Shown here in pieces: positions 14,898-23,569 of a stretch of DNA of 44,074 nucleotides. Made by a program: the position numbers and the translations under genes. This DNA comes from Streptomyces sp. CC53 (GTDB taxonomy: Bacteria > Actinomycetota > Actinomycetes > Streptomycetales > Streptomycetaceae). The notes beneath the pieces were generated by a model, which saw only the letters and a list, made by a program, of their open reading frames with translations, was not told where the DNA came from and made no database searches. Position 1 is the stretch's first letter. Every line of letters starts with the position of its first letter. The stretch lies in contig NZ_MKXB01000196.1 in assembly GCF_001865245.1 (NCBI RefSeq), positions 1 to 44,074 on the forward strand. Direction: 5' to 3'.

Positions 14898-15355
14898 CGT
14901 CCGGCACCGCGCCGGCGGCCCCCGCCCGGCACACGCGTCTGTCCGGTGTGTCCGTCCGGTGCCTGCACGGCCGGTGTGCGGGGCCCTCCGGCACCGGTGC
15001 CGGACTTCGGCGGCCGCTCGTCGGGCGGCGCCGGACGCCCGTGTGCGTGACCGGCTGTCGGCGGCCCTCGGCGGAGGGGAGGGCGACCGCCGCGAAGGCC
15101 GCGGCGTCGGGAGGCCGTCCTGGGTCCTGCGCTGCCCCGGGAGGGCCGCGCCCGCCCGGCGCCGTACCCGCGCGCCGGCGGCAGGGGCGTACCGGGAGGA
15201 AGCCGCACGGTGGCCCCGCGGTGCCGCCCGCTGCCCGCCGTCCGGTGCCGGAACGCCGGGGCGGGCGGGCAGCGGTGTGGCGGGCCGCCTGCGGTGGAGC
15301 GCGGCGGCCGGGGCGGGCGTACCCGGGTGGGGGCCTCGCCGTCGGTCCCGTGGGG
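14898..15355. other. Intergenic region with an 18-bp perfect palindrome
   Basis: 458 bp between the convergent CBS-BON and DUF1876 genes. The palindrome TCCGGCACCGGTGCCGGA (14987-15004) is the most regular element and may act as a terminator for the CBS-BON transcript. Several TCCGGTG/CCGGCACC repeats occur nearby. Open frames here show only low-complexity Arg/Pro/Gly sequence, so I call no gene. Confidence 0.45.
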
Positions 15356-15658
15356 TCAGCGGCCCGGGGTGGACCAGCCGTACGGCGCCTCCTCCTCGCG
15401 TTCACCGGCCAGGCCGGCGCCCTGCTCGCCGATGTCCTTGTAGGCGAGGCGCATCAGCTGCCGCGCGAGATCGCTCATGGCGCGGCTCGCCGCGAGCTCG
15501 TCGCCGATCAGCGGGACGTCGGTGTCGTCCGGGTTGCACCGTGCCGTGCCGTGGCCGGTGAGCCTGGACGAGCCCGTGTCGAGGACGGCACGGGCCTCGG
15601 TGGTGCCCTCGTCCTCCAGCAGGTCCATGTCGATCTTCCACTCCAGCGTCCGGGTCAT
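15356..15658 (-). CDS. DUF1876 protein (Rv1738-like)
   Basis: 100 residues. TRTLEWKIDMDLLEDEGTTEARAVLDTG...LTGHGTARCNPDDTDVPLIGDELAASRAMSDLARQLMRLAYKDI is a full DUF1876 domain. The mycobacterial member Rv1738 is among the most strongly DosR-induced proteins; structural work places the fold near ribosome hibernation factors, so a role in translational stasis is possible but unproven. The ATG at 15658 has GAGGAGG 6 nt upstream. It is divergent from the Usp at 15962 across a 303-bp gap with one OsdR-type box (15849-15862), which is nearer the Usp. Confidence 0.9.
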   Translation of the reverse strand: MTRTLEWKIDMDLLEDEGTTEARAVLDTGSSRLTGHGTARCNPDDTDVPLIGDELAASRAMSDLARQLMRLAYKDIGEQGAGLAGEREEEAPYGWSTPGR

Positions 15659-15848
15659 GGTGTGCCTCCTCGACGCGTCGGACGGCGGCGGACTGCGAGA
15701 CGTCCGCTCCTCTCTACAGGATCCCCCCGCGCCCCCGCCTCGACGACCCGGGCGGCCGGCGGGGCGGGGCGCGTCGCCCGGGTCTTCCCTGCGCCGGGCG
15801 GGGGGTACGGAACGGCCCCCGGTTTACCGGCGGGTGGCCGGGGAAACG

Positions 15849-15862
15849 GGGCCTACCGGCCC
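15849..15862. promoter_or_regulatory. Candidate OsdR/DevR box
   Basis: GGGCCTACCGGCCC: nearly palindromic, one deviation (T at position 6) from the island consensus. It lies 100 bp before the Usp gene at 15962 and 191 bp from the divergent DUF1876 start. Nothing else definite is seen in this 303-bp gap. Confidence 0.55.
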
Positions 15863-15961
15863 TTCGCCCGCGGCCCCGGGGGAGGGCAGGCTGGGAGCGC
15901 CCCCACCGCAGAGGGGGCACGGGTCGCGTACCCGTACGACGAACCTCACGGAGGAAGCGCC

Positions 15962-16861
15962 ATGGCGAACGAGGCCCCGACGAACCGCGCGATCGCGGTG
16001 GGCGTGGACGGCTCACCGGAGAGCCTTGCCGCCGCCGACTGGGCGGCCAGGGAGGCCGCGCACCGGGGGATGCCGCTGCACCTCGTGCACGCCTGGCTGT
16101 GGCAGCCCCTGGACGTGCCGCTGGCACAGGACCGCGAGGCGGAGGCGCAGCGGGCGCAGGCGGTGCTGGACGAGGCGGTGGCGGCGGTCAGGTCCGCGCA
16201 CCCCGGGGCGGCCGTGACGGCCGAGGTGGTGCAGGACACGCCGGTGCCGGCGCTGCTCGCGGCGGCGAAGGACGCGGAGATGCTGGTGCTCGGCACGCGC
16301 GGGCACGGTGCCCTCGTCGGGTTCCTGCTCGGCTCCTACGGCCAGCAGGTGATCGCGGCCGCGGAGCGGCCGGTGGTGTCGGTGCGGGCCGCGGCGCAGG
16401 ACCGGCGGCCCGCCTCGGTGCTGGACGCCGCGGAGGTCGTGGTGGGCCAGCAGGGCGGCCCGCAGGAGAGCGCGGCGGTGCTGGGCTTCGCCTTCCAGGA
16501 GGCCGCGGCCCGTGGTGTCGGCGTCCGGGCGGTGCGGGCCTGGAGCCTGCCGCCGCTGTACGCGTACAGCCCGGGATCGCTGCGCCTGGCGGACGAGGCG
16601 GGCGGCCTGGAGCCGTACGAGCGCAAGGCGCTGGCGGAGGCGCTGGCCCCGTGGCGGGAGCGGTACCCGGACGTGCCGGTCACCGAGCACGTGGAGATCG
16701 GCGGCGGCGGCCAGGTGTTGCTGTCGGCGGCCGAGGGCGCGGGGCTCCTCGTGGTGGGCCGCCGGGTGCGGCACGCGCCGGTGGGGCCGCGCATCGGGTC
16801 GGTGGCGCACGCGGCGCTGCACCACGCGCGGTGCCCGGTCGCGGTCGTCCCGCACGACTGA
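15962..16861 (+). CDS. Universal stress protein, tandem UspA domains
   Basis: 299 residues. Domain 1 is about 8-145 (AIAVGVDGSPESLAAADWAAREA; LVLGTRGHGALVGFLLGSYGQQV) with an intact nucleotide loop. Domain 2 is about 155-298 (VVVGQQGGPQESAAVLGFAFQEAA; LVVGRRVRHAPVGPRIGSVAHAALHH). The ATG at 15962 follows GGAGGAAG. It is monocistronic: the next element is a very strong hairpin 4 nt after the stop. It is the fourth two-domain Usp in this island, and domain arrangement and linker length are closest to the gene at 8862. Confidence 0.93.
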   Translation: MANEAPTNRAIAVGVDGSPESLAAADWAAREAAHRGMPLHLVHAWLWQPLDVPLAQDREAEAQRAQAVLDEAVAAVRSAHPGAAVTAEVVQDTPVPALLAAAKDAEMLVLGTRGHGALVGFLLGSYGQQVIAAAERPVVSVRAAAQDRRPASVLDAAEVVVGQQGGPQESAAVLGFAFQEAAARGVGVRAVRAWSLPPLYAYSPGSLRLADEAGGLEPYERKALAEALAPWRERYPDVPVTEHVEIGGGGQVLLSAAEGAGLLVVGRRVRHAPVGPRIGSVAHAALHHARCPVAVVPHD

Positions 16862-16865
16862 GCCC

Positions 16866-16916
16866 GGTGCCAGGCGCCCCGGGGACCGCGCGGCGGTTCC
16901 CGGGGCGCCTGGCACC
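16866..16916. terminator. Very strong hairpin after Usp gene
   Basis: Arms of 24 nt separated by GCG. The outer 18 bp (GGTGCCAGGCGCCCCGGG and its complement) pair perfectly, and the inner 6 bp pair with one G-U. It starts 4 nt after the Usp stop. The remaining 221 bp up to the response-regulator gene show nothing definite. Confidence 0.85.
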
Positions 16917-17137
16917 GTCACGGGGGCGGCACCGCCTGCCGGGCCGTCGGCCCGTCGCCGGCCGGTGCGGCCCGGCGCCCGCGCGGCGCGGTCGGTCGCT
17001 CCCGGGCGGACGCCGGAACCCGCCGCCCGCCCGGGCGTGCCGGCGGCGAGCCGCACGCGAGGGGCGTGCACGGAGTGCCGGGCACACGGACGGAGGGGGT
17101 GGTGGCCGCGGCCACCACCCCCTCCGCGGGTCCTTCT

Positions 17138-17848
17138 TCAGTGTCTGCGGGCTCCCGTGTCCTGCTGGGAACGGCCGCCGAGGGCCTGGGTGGCGATGAC
17201 GGCGGCCTGCACGCGGCGCTCCACGCCGAGCTTGGCCAGCAGCCGGGAGATGTTGTTCTTCACGGTCTTCTCCGCGAGGTAGAGCCGCTTGCCGATCTCA
17301 CGGTTGGTGAGCCCCTCCCCCACCAGGGCGAGGATCTCCCGTTCGCGGTCGGTGAGCCCGGTCAGGCCGTCCGGCTGCGCCTCCTCGCGGCCACCGCGCA
17401 GCCGGGCCATCACGCGGGCCGTGGCCCCCGGGTCCAGCATGGACTGGCCGGATGCGACCGTGCGGACCGCGTTGACGAGGTCGGTGCCGCTGATCTGCTT
17501 CAGGACGTAGCCGGACGCGCCCGCCATGATCGCGTCGAGCAGCGCCTCCTCGTCGTCGAACGAGGTGAGCATCAGGCAGGCCAGCTCCGGCATGCGGGAG
17601 CGCAGTTCGCGGCAGACGCTGACACCGTCGCCGTCGGGCAGCCGCACGTCCAGGACGGCCACCTGGGGGCGCAGGGCGGGCACGCGCACGAGGGCCTGCT
17701 CAGCGGTGGCGGCCTCGCCGACGACAGTCAGGTCTGGTTCGGCGTCCAGCAGGTCGTGCACGCCGCGGCGCACCACCTCGTGGTCGTCGAGGAGGAACAC
17801 CCTGACGGGCTCCTGGCCCTGTGCCGCGGCGCCGTGGCTGTCCGTCAT
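17138..17848 (-). CDS. osdR: LuxR/NarL-type response regulator, DevR/OsdR-like
   Basis: 236 residues. Receiver domain (15-130): acidic pair DD at 21-22, phosphoacceptor Asp67 in VAVLDVRLPDG, LMLTSF, and YVLKQ. Output domain (about 160-225): LTDREREILALVGEGLTNREIGKRLYL...KTVKNNISRLLAKLGVERR, a LuxR helix-turn-helix very close to mycobacterial DevR/DosR. The ATG at 17848 is preferred; a GTG one codon earlier is possible. The cognate kinase is at 18847-20565. Two candidate boxes lie in the region shared with the divergent gene at 18055, suggesting autoregulation. The Streptomyces coelicolor counterpart is OsdR. Orthology is inferred from sequence and from the surrounding gene set. Confidence 0.9.
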   Translation of the reverse strand: MTDSHGAAAQGQEPVRVFLLDDHEVVRRGVHDLLDAEPDLTVVGEAATAEQALVRVPALRPQVAVLDVRLPDGDGVSVCRELRSRMPELACLMLTSFDDEEALLDAIMAGASGYVLKQISGTDLVNAVRTVASGQSMLDPGATARVMARLRGGREEAQPDGLTGLTDREREILALVGEGLTNREIGKRLYLAEKTVKNNISRLLAKLGVERRVQAAVIATQALGGRSQQDTGARRH

Positions 17849-17928
17849 CACACTCTCACTTCATGGGTCCCGGGGTGCCGCGGTGCACGGCACGCCTCGA
17901 TCCTGCCCCGGGTGGGGCCGTCCTGCCA

Positions 17929-17942
17929 GGGCCGGATGGCCC
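17929..17942. promoter_or_regulatory. Candidate OsdR/DevR box (regulator-proximal)
   Basis: GGGCCGGATGGCCC, a near-perfect palindrome, 81 bp upstream of the response-regulator start at 17848. It suggests autoregulation. Confidence 0.6.
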
Positions 17943-17978
17943 TCTTGGCCGGTTCGGGCCCGGAAGCGGTCCGCAAGG

Positions 17979-17992
17979 GGTCCGTTCGGCCC
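17979..17992. promoter_or_regulatory. Candidate OsdR/DevR box (18055-proximal)
   Basis: GGTCCGTTCGGCCC lies 62 bp before the PNPOx-like gene at 18055. It is the reverse complement of a full consensus match (GGGCCGAACGGACC). A degenerate copy, CCCGGAAGCGGTCC, starts 20 bp earlier. Confidence 0.62.
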
Positions 17993-18054
17993 TGGCCCGG
18001 GCGGCGGTCGCGCGGGGAGGCTGGGATGTCCGGTCGAGTAGAGGGTGTTTGCAG

Positions 18055-18573
18055 ATGAACCACGAGGCCGTACGGCAGCCGGCGGTGGACCGCCGCGACG
18101 CCGTGGCACCGCGCCGCATGAGACAACTGAGCCGCGACGAGGCGCTGCGGCTTCTGGGGTCGGTGTCGCTGGGCCGGATCGTCTTCACCCAGCAGGCGCT
18201 GCCGGCGATCCGTCCGGTGAACCACCTGGTGGACGGCGAGGACGTCGTCGTCCGGTTCCACGACGGTGCGACGCTGGCGTCGATCGCGGCGCCGGCGGGG
18301 TCGCCGGGGATCGTCGTCGCGTACGAGGCGGACGTCATCGACCCGGACACGCACCTGGGGTGGAGCGTGGTCGTCACAGGCTACGCGGGGCTGGTCGTCG
18401 ACCCCGCGGAGCGCAGCCGGTACGAGGCGCTGCTGCGTCCGTGGGTGGCGCCACAGGGCACGATGAGCCACGCGTTGCGCATCCGGCCCGACCTGGTGAC
18501 GGGCTTTCAGCTGATGGTCGCGGACGCGCACGCCGGCGACGGCGCCGCGGCGCGGACGCGCACGGCGGGCTGA
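18055..18573 (+). CDS. Pyridoxamine 5'-phosphate oxidase-like (flavin/F420 split-barrel) protein
   Basis: 172 residues. LSRDEALRLLGSVSLGRIVFTQQALPAIRPVNHLV...VVVRFHDGATLASIA...GIVVAYEADVIDPDTHLGWSVVVTGYAGLV is a complete split-barrel domain of the type found in small FMN-, F420- or haem-binding proteins. It is similar to the C-terminal part of the HTH fusion at 11760, but without the HTH. The ATG at 18055 follows GAGGG. It sits between the divergent response regulator and the kinase, and a candidate box lies in its promoter. Mycobacterial DosR-controlled proteins such as Rv3129-type PNPOx proteins are the nearest functional analogy; enzymatic activity is unknown. Confidence 0.86.
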   Translation: MNHEAVRQPAVDRRDAVAPRRMRQLSRDEALRLLGSVSLGRIVFTQQALPAIRPVNHLVDGEDVVVRFHDGATLASIAAPAGSPGIVVAYEADVIDPDTHLGWSVVVTGYAGLVVDPAERSRYEALLRPWVAPQGTMSHALRIRPDLVTGFQLMVADAHAGDGAAARTRTAG

Positions 18574-18644
18574 GACGTCCGCTCCCCCGCCCCTTGCCGC
18601 CGCGCGCGGCGGACGGGGTAGGTCGTCCGCCCGCCCCCGTGGAC

Positions 18645-18782
18645 GTGCGGTCGGCCGGGTGCTTCCGCCCCCTGACGGCGGGGCGCGGCGCGCTGAGCGC
18701 TCCGGCGCCCACCCGTTTCGGCACGGCGGGCCGAAGACGTCCGCTCGGTGCCCGGGGCGTGCGGCCGGCCGGGGGCTTCCGC
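18645..18782. repeat. Imperfect 24-bp direct repeat
   Basis: Copies at 18645-18668 and 18759-18782 differ at only 2 of 24 positions. Both begin GTGCGG and end GCTTCCGC. A shorter third relative starts near 18795 (GGGGCGTGCGGCGGCCGGG). They lie between the convergent PNPOx-like gene and the kinase, close to a small CCGCCGCG/CGCGGCGG palindrome (about 18597-18612) that may be a terminator. Confidence 0.6.
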
Positions 18783-18846
18783 GGCCTTCCGGTCCGGGGC
18801 GTGCGGCGGCCGGGTCCTGCCGTGGCCCCGGCCCCGGCCGGCCCGT

Positions 18847-20565
18847 TCACGCGTCCTGGTTGAGGGGCGCGGCCCAGGTGATCCTGCTGCCGCCTTCGGC
18901 GGGGCCGGTGATCTCCATGGTGCCGCCGACGCTGCGGGCCCGTTCCCCGAGGTTGACGAGTCCGCTGCGGCGGCCCTCCTCGGGGATTCCCCGGCCGTTG
19001 TCCGTGACGGTGAGGACCACCTCGACGGGGGTGGCCTGGAGGTTCACCTCCAGGCGGGTGGCGTGGGCGTGCCGTGCGGCGTTGCTGAGGAGCTCGGTCA
19101 GTGCGGCCACCAGGTGGTCGGCGACCTGCGGGGGCACGTCCGTGTCGAGGAGGCCCTCCATGCTGAGCCGGGGCGGGAAGCCGAGGGTCGTCGCCGCCTC
19201 GCCGACTGCGCGGGCGACGCGGGCGCGGAGGCTCGGCCCGGTCTCCTCCTCCCGGGCACGCAGGCCGAAGATGGTCGACCGGATGATCTTGATGGTCTCG
19301 TCGAGGTCCCCGACGGCCCGGGCGACGCGTTCGGCCGCGCCGGGGTTCTCGACCAGACGGGCCGCGCTCTGCAGGGTCATGCCGGTGGCGAAGAGCCGCT
19401 GGATCGCGAGGTCGTGCAGGTCCCTGGCGATGCGGTCGCGGTCCTCCAGCAGCGCCAGGTGCTCGGCGTCGCGGCGCCGCTCGGCCAGCTCCAGGGCGAC
19501 GGCGGCCTGCCCCGCGAAGGCGATGAGGGGGCCGAGCTCGCCTTCCGTGAAGCCCGGTTCGGTGTCGGCGCGGGCGAGCAGCAGCACGCCCCGCACGTTC
19601 TCGGCGCCGGTGCCGAGCGGGACGGCCACGGCGGGGCCGAGACCGTCGAAGCGGCGGGGGCCGGCGTTGTACCGGTCGTCCTTGGGGAGGTCGGGGGTGA
19701 CGGCGGGGGTGCCCGCGGTGTAGGCGGCGCCGGACAGGGTGCCCTCGACGGGGACGACGAGGCCGCTGCGGGCGTCCTCCTCGCTGCCCCTGGCCAGTTC
19801 GACGACCAGGTCGGTGGTGCCCGGGACGGGTACGGACACGTCGGCGAGCACGGCGCCGGTGATCTCCTGGGCGCGTCGGGCGATCAGTTCGAGGACGTCG
19901 AGGCGGGCGCTGCCGGAGAGGAGGCTGCGGGTGATCTCGGCGTTGGCCTCCAGCCAGCGGCGCTGCCGCTGGGAGCTCTCGTAGAGGCGGGCGTTGTCGA
20001 TGGCGACGCCGGCGGCGACGGACAGGGTGGTGATGATGCCCTCGTCCTCGGCGTCGAACTCCTGCCCGCCGTGCTTGTCGGTGAGGTAGAGGTTGCCGAA
20101 GACCTCGTCACGGACGCGGATGGGCACGCCGAGGAAGGTCTTCATCGGCGGGTGGTTCGCGGGGAAGCCGTACGAGTGGGGGTGGGCGTGGATGTCGGAG
20201 GTGCGCAGCGGCTCCGGCCGGCGGATGATCTCGCCGAGCAGGCCGTGTCCGGAGGGCAGCGGGCCGATGCGGGCGACTTCGTCGTCGGTGAGGCCGACGG
20301 TGAGGAACCGCGACAGGGTGCGCCCGTCGGGTCCGATGACGCCGAGGGCGGCGTAGCGGGCGTCGACGAGGAGCGCGGCGGCTTCGACGATGCGCCTGAG
20401 GACCTGGGTGAGGTCGAGTTCGCGGCCGACGGAGACGACGGCCTCCAGCAGGCTGTGGACCCGGTCGCGGGTGCCGCGGGCGGCGTTGATGCGGGCCTGG
20501 AGCTCCTCCAGCAGTTCGTCCAGCCGCATCTGCGGCATCCGCGACAGGGCCTCGTCGGCTCCCAC
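18847..20565 (-). CDS. osdK: GAF-domain sensor histidine kinase, DevS/OsdK-like
   Basis: 572 residues, no membrane segment. GAF 1 is about 45-200 (DIHAHPHSYGFPANHPPMKTFLGVP, then VRDEVFGNLYLTDK), GAF 2 about 215-365, then a HisKA_3 dimerisation helix with phosphoacceptor His384 (RDRIARDLHDLAIQRLFATGM) and a HATPase domain (N-box ELLSNAARHAHAT, G-box TDNGRGIPEEG). This is the DevS/DosT architecture, in which GAF 1 binds haem and senses O2/NO/CO. Whether this GAF 1 binds haem cannot be told from sequence, though His residues occur in the equivalent HPHSY/NHPPM region. The GTG at 20565 was chosen for AAGGAGG 6 nt upstream. It probably phosphorylates the regulator at 17138. Confidence 0.92.
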   Translation of the reverse strand: MGADEALSRMPQMRLDELLEELQARINAARGTRDRVHSLLEAVVSVGRELDLTQVLRRIVEAAALLVDARYAALGVIGPDGRTLSRFLTVGLTDDEVARIGPLPSGHGLLGEIIRRPEPLRTSDIHAHPHSYGFPANHPPMKTFLGVPIRVRDEVFGNLYLTDKHGGQEFDAEDEGIITTLSVAAGVAIDNARLYESSQRQRRWLEANAEITRSLLSGSARLDVLELIARRAQEITGAVLADVSVPVPGTTDLVVELARGSEEDARSGLVVPVEGTLSGAAYTAGTPAVTPDLPKDDRYNAGPRRFDGLGPAVAVPLGTGAENVRGVLLLARADTEPGFTEGELGPLIAFAGQAAVALELAERRRDAEHLALLEDRDRIARDLHDLAIQRLFATGMTLQSAARLVENPGAAERVARAVGDLDETIKIIRSTIFGLRAREEETGPSLRARVARAVGEAATTLGFPPRLSMEGLLDTDVPPQVADHLVAALTELLSNAARHAHATRLEVNLQATPVEVVLTVTDNGRGIPEEGRRSGLVNLGERARSVGGTMEITGPAEGGSRITWAAPLNQDA

Positions 20566-20663
20566 GGGCCGCCTCCTTCTTCCGTGCTCACCCGGTTGGC
20601 TCACCTCCGTCAGGGTATCGGCCCGCCGTCGCCGCGCGGGGCGGGCCGCGGAAGACCGCGGCA

Positions 20664-20698
20664 GGGCCGGTCGGTCCCGGCCGCGGGGCCTGCGGACC
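20664..20698. promoter_or_regulatory. Paired candidate OsdR/DevR boxes
   Basis: GGGCCGGTCGGTCC (20664-20677) fits the consensus fully. A weaker GGGGCCTGCGGACC (20685-20698) starts 21 bp later. They stand between the divergent kinase (20565) and pyruvate phosphate dikinase (20830) genes, 99 and 132 bp from the respective starts. Confidence 0.6.
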
Positions 20699-20829
20699 TG
20701 CCGCGGGGACACCGCGACGGGGAGGCTGGTGGGGGCGGTGGCACACGCCTCGGGGGCCGGGCGGTGGCACGCTGGTCGTGGAGGCACCGCCGCCGATCCT
20801 CCCGTACGAGGAAGCGAGGACGCACTGCC

Positions 20830-23529
20830 ATGGTCCGCTATGTGTACGACTTCTCCGAAGGCGGCCGGGACAGGGCCGACCTGCTGGGCGGCAAGGGCGC
20901 CAACCTCGCCGAGATGGTGCGGATGGGCCTGCCGGTGCCGCCCGGCTTCACGGTGACGACGGAGGCGTGCCGGGTGTACCTGGCGACCGGCGCCCCGCCG
21001 CCGGAGCTGGACGGTGAGATCGCCGCGCACCTGGAGCGCCTGGAGCAGGCCGCGGGGCGGCGGCTGGGGCAGGTCGACGACCCGCTGCTGCTGTCGGTGC
21101 GGTCGGGGGCGCGGTTCTCGATGCCGGGGATGATGGAGACGATCCTCGACATCGGGCTGAACGACCTGTCGGTGCTCGGGCTGGCGAAGACGCCGGAGCG
21201 GGAACGGTTCGCCTGGGACTCCTACCGCCGCCTCGTGCAGATGTTCGGCACGACGGTGATGGGCGTGGACGGCGCGCTGTTCGAGGAGGTGCTGTCGCGG
21301 ATCGAGCACCAGCACCACGTGGCGGACGACGCGCACCTCGACGCCTGCGACCTGATCAGGACGGTGGAGACGTTCAAGGACATCGTCAGGGAGCAGACCG
21401 GGGAGGACTTCCCGCAGGACCCGCACGAGCAGCTGCGGCGCGCGGTGCTGGCGGTGTTCGGCTCGTGGAACGCCGAGCGGGCCCGCGTCTACCGCCGCCG
21501 GGAGCACATCCCCGACGACCTGGGGACGGCGGTGAACATCCAGACCATGGTGTTCGGCAACCGCGGCGCCGACTCCGGGAGCGGCGTGGCCTTCACCCGG
21601 GACCCGGCGACGGGCCGCCCCGGCGTGTACGGGGACTACCTCGCGGACGCGCAGGGCGAGGACGTGGTGTCCGGCACGCGCGACGCGGTGCCCCTGGAGG
21701 AGCTGCGGCGCCTCGACCCGGCGTCGTACGAGGAGCTGTGCGGGCACATGCGGCGGCTGGAGGAGCACTACCGCGACCTGTGCGACATCGAGTTCACCAT
21801 CGAGCAGGGCCGGCTGTGGATGCTCCAGACCCGCGTCGGCAAGCGCACCGCGCAGGCGGCGTTCGGGATCGCGGGGCAGCTCGTCGACGAGGGGCGCATC
21901 AGCCTGGACGAGGCGCTGTCGCGGGTGAGCGGTGAGGGGCTGGCGCGGCTGATGTTCCCTCGTTTCGACACGTCGGGCGCCGGGGAGCCGGTGGCCCGCG
22001 GGGTGGCGGCCTCGCCGGGGGCGGCCGTCGGGGCGGCGGTGTTCACGTCGGCGGAGGCGGTGCGGCGGGCGGCGGCGGGCGAGCGGGTCGTGCTGGTGCG
22101 GCCGGAGACCACGCCCGACGACCTGCCCGGCATGGTGGCGGCGCAGGCGGTGCTGACCAGCAGGGGCGGCAAGACGAGTCACGCGGCGGTGGTGGCCCGC
22201 GGCATGGGCAAGGTGTGCGTGTGCGGGGCCGAAGCGGTGTCGGTGGATGTGCCGGGGCGGCGCTGCACGGTGGGGGAGGTGACCGTCACGGAGGGGCAGG
22301 TGGTGTCCGTCGACGGCTCGGAGGGCCGGGTGTACCTGGGCGAGGTGCCGCTGGTCGACTCCGTGGTGATGCGGTACTTCGAGGAGGGCGGGCGGCCGGG
22401 CCCGGACGCCGAACAGGTGGTGCGGGACGTGCACCGGCTGATGGAGCGGGCGGACGGGCTGCGTCGCCTGGAGGTACGGGCGAACGCCGACACCCCGGAG
22501 GACGCGGCGCGGGCGCGGCGGTTCGGGGCGGCGGGGATCGGGCTGTGCCGCACGGAGCACATGTTCCTCGGTGAGCGCAGCCGCCTGGTGGAGGCGATGA
22601 TCCTCGCGGCGGACGACGCGGAACGTGAGGCGGCGCTCGCCGCGCTGCTGCCGCTGCAGCGGGGTGACTTCGCGGGCATCCTGGAGGCGATGGACGGGCT
22701 GCCGGTGACGATCCGGCTGCTGGACCCGCCGCTGCACGAGTTCCTGCCGGACCGCACGGAGCTGGCGGTGCGGGTGGCGCGGGCGGAGGCGTCGGGGCGG
22801 GAGGCCGACCCGCGGGACGTGGCGCTGCTGGCGGCGGTCACGCGGATGCGGGAGCAGAACCCGATGCTGGGCCTGCGCGGGGTACGGCTGGGACTGGTCG
22901 TGCCGGGCCTGGTGGCGATGCAGGTGCGGGCGGTCGCCGAGGCGGTCGTGGAGCGCCTGCGGGCCGGCGGTGCGCCCCGCGCGCAGATCATGGTGCCGCT
23001 GGTGGGCGCCGTGACCGAACTGCACCTCGTACGGGAGGAGGTGGAGCGGGTGCTGGCGCAGGTGTCCGAGGAGACCGGGGTGCGCGTCGAGTGCCCGGTG
23101 GGCACGATGATCGAGCTGCCGCGGGCGGCGCTGACGGCGGGACGCATCGCGCGGGACGCGGACTTCTTCTCCTTCGGCACGAACGACCTGACGCAGACCA
23201 CCTGGGGGTTCTCGCGGGACGACGTGGAGGCCGCGTTCTTCCCCGCGTACCTGGAGCGCGGCGTCTTCGACGTGTCACCGTTCGAGTCGCTGGACCGGGA
23301 GGGCGTGGGCCGGCTGGTCGAACTGGCCGTCGCCGAGGGCCGGGAGGCCCGCCCGGACCTGGAGGTCGGCGTGTGCGGAGAGCACGGCGGCGACCCGGAG
23401 TCGGTGCACTTCTTCCACTCCGCCGACCTGGACTACGTGTCGTGTTCCCCGTTCCGCGTCCCGGTGGCCAGGCTGGAGGCGGGCCGCGCGACCCTGCGGG
23501 GCCCGGCGGACGGCGACGCCACCCGCTGA
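20830..23529 (+). CDS. ppdK: Pyruvate, phosphate dikinase
   Basis: 899 residues, normal for bacterial PPDK. It interconverts pyruvate + ATP + Pi and PEP + AMP + PPi. The order is ATP-grasp domain from residue 1 (GGKGANLAEMVRMGLPVPPGFTV; SVRSGARFSMPGMMETILDIGLN; GNRGADSGSGVAFTRDPATG), then a swivelling domain with phosphorylated His451 in GGKTSHAAVVARGMGK. It ends with a PEP-binding TIM barrel (GLCRTEHMF; FFSFGTNDLTQ; VGVCGEHGGDP with general acid Cys849). The ATG at 20830 follows GAGGA. It is divergent from the kinase behind the paired boxes. In S. coelicolor a ppdk-type gene also lies near OsdR, and PPDK would allow PPi-based PEP/ATP balancing when respiration stops. Confidence 0.96.
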   Translation: MVRYVYDFSEGGRDRADLLGGKGANLAEMVRMGLPVPPGFTVTTEACRVYLATGAPPPELDGEIAAHLERLEQAAGRRLGQVDDPLLLSVRSGARFSMPGMMETILDIGLNDLSVLGLAKTPERERFAWDSYRRLVQMFGTTVMGVDGALFEEVLSRIEHQHHVADDAHLDACDLIRTVETFKDIVREQTGEDFPQDPHEQLRRAVLAVFGSWNAERARVYRRREHIPDDLGTAVNIQTMVFGNRGADSGSGVAFTRDPATGRPGVYGDYLADAQGEDVVSGTRDAVPLEELRRLDPASYEELCGHMRRLEEHYRDLCDIEFTIEQGRLWMLQTRVGKRTAQAAFGIAGQLVDEGRISLDEALSRVSGEGLARLMFPRFDTSGAGEPVARGVAASPGAAVGAAVFTSAEAVRRAAAGERVVLVRPETTPDDLPGMVAAQAVLTSRGGKTSHAAVVARGMGKVCVCGAEAVSVDVPGRRCTVGEVTVTEGQVVSVDGSEGRVYLGEVPLVDSVVMRYFEEGGRPGPDAEQVVRDVHRLMERADGLRRLEVRANADTPEDAARARRFGAAGIGLCRTEHMFLGERSRLVEAMILAADDAEREAALAALLPLQRGDFAGILEAMDGLPVTIRLLDPPLHEFLPDRTELAVRVARAEASGREADPRDVALLAAVTRMREQNPMLGLRGVRLGLVVPGLVAMQVRAVAEAVVERLRAGGAPRAQIMVPLVGAVTELHLVREEVERVLAQVSEETGVRVECPVGTMIELPRAALTAGRIARDADFFSFGTNDLTQTTWGFSRDDVEAAFFPAYLERGVFDVSPFESLDREGVGRLVELAVAEGREARPDLEVGVCGEHGGDPESVHFFHSADLDYVSCSPFRVPVARLEAGRATLRGPADGDATR

Positions 23530-23569
23530 GCGGGGGGCGCCGCCGGTCCGTGGCGGGACGGCCGCCCCG
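23530..23569. terminator. Hairpin between convergent ppdK and SDR genes
   Basis: Arms beginning GCGGGG and ending CCCCG(C) enclose further pairing (GGCGCC..., GTCCGTGGCGGGAC). The whole 40-bp intergenic space is one imperfect stem, placed directly after the ppdK stop and ending at the SDR stop. Confidence 0.6.
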
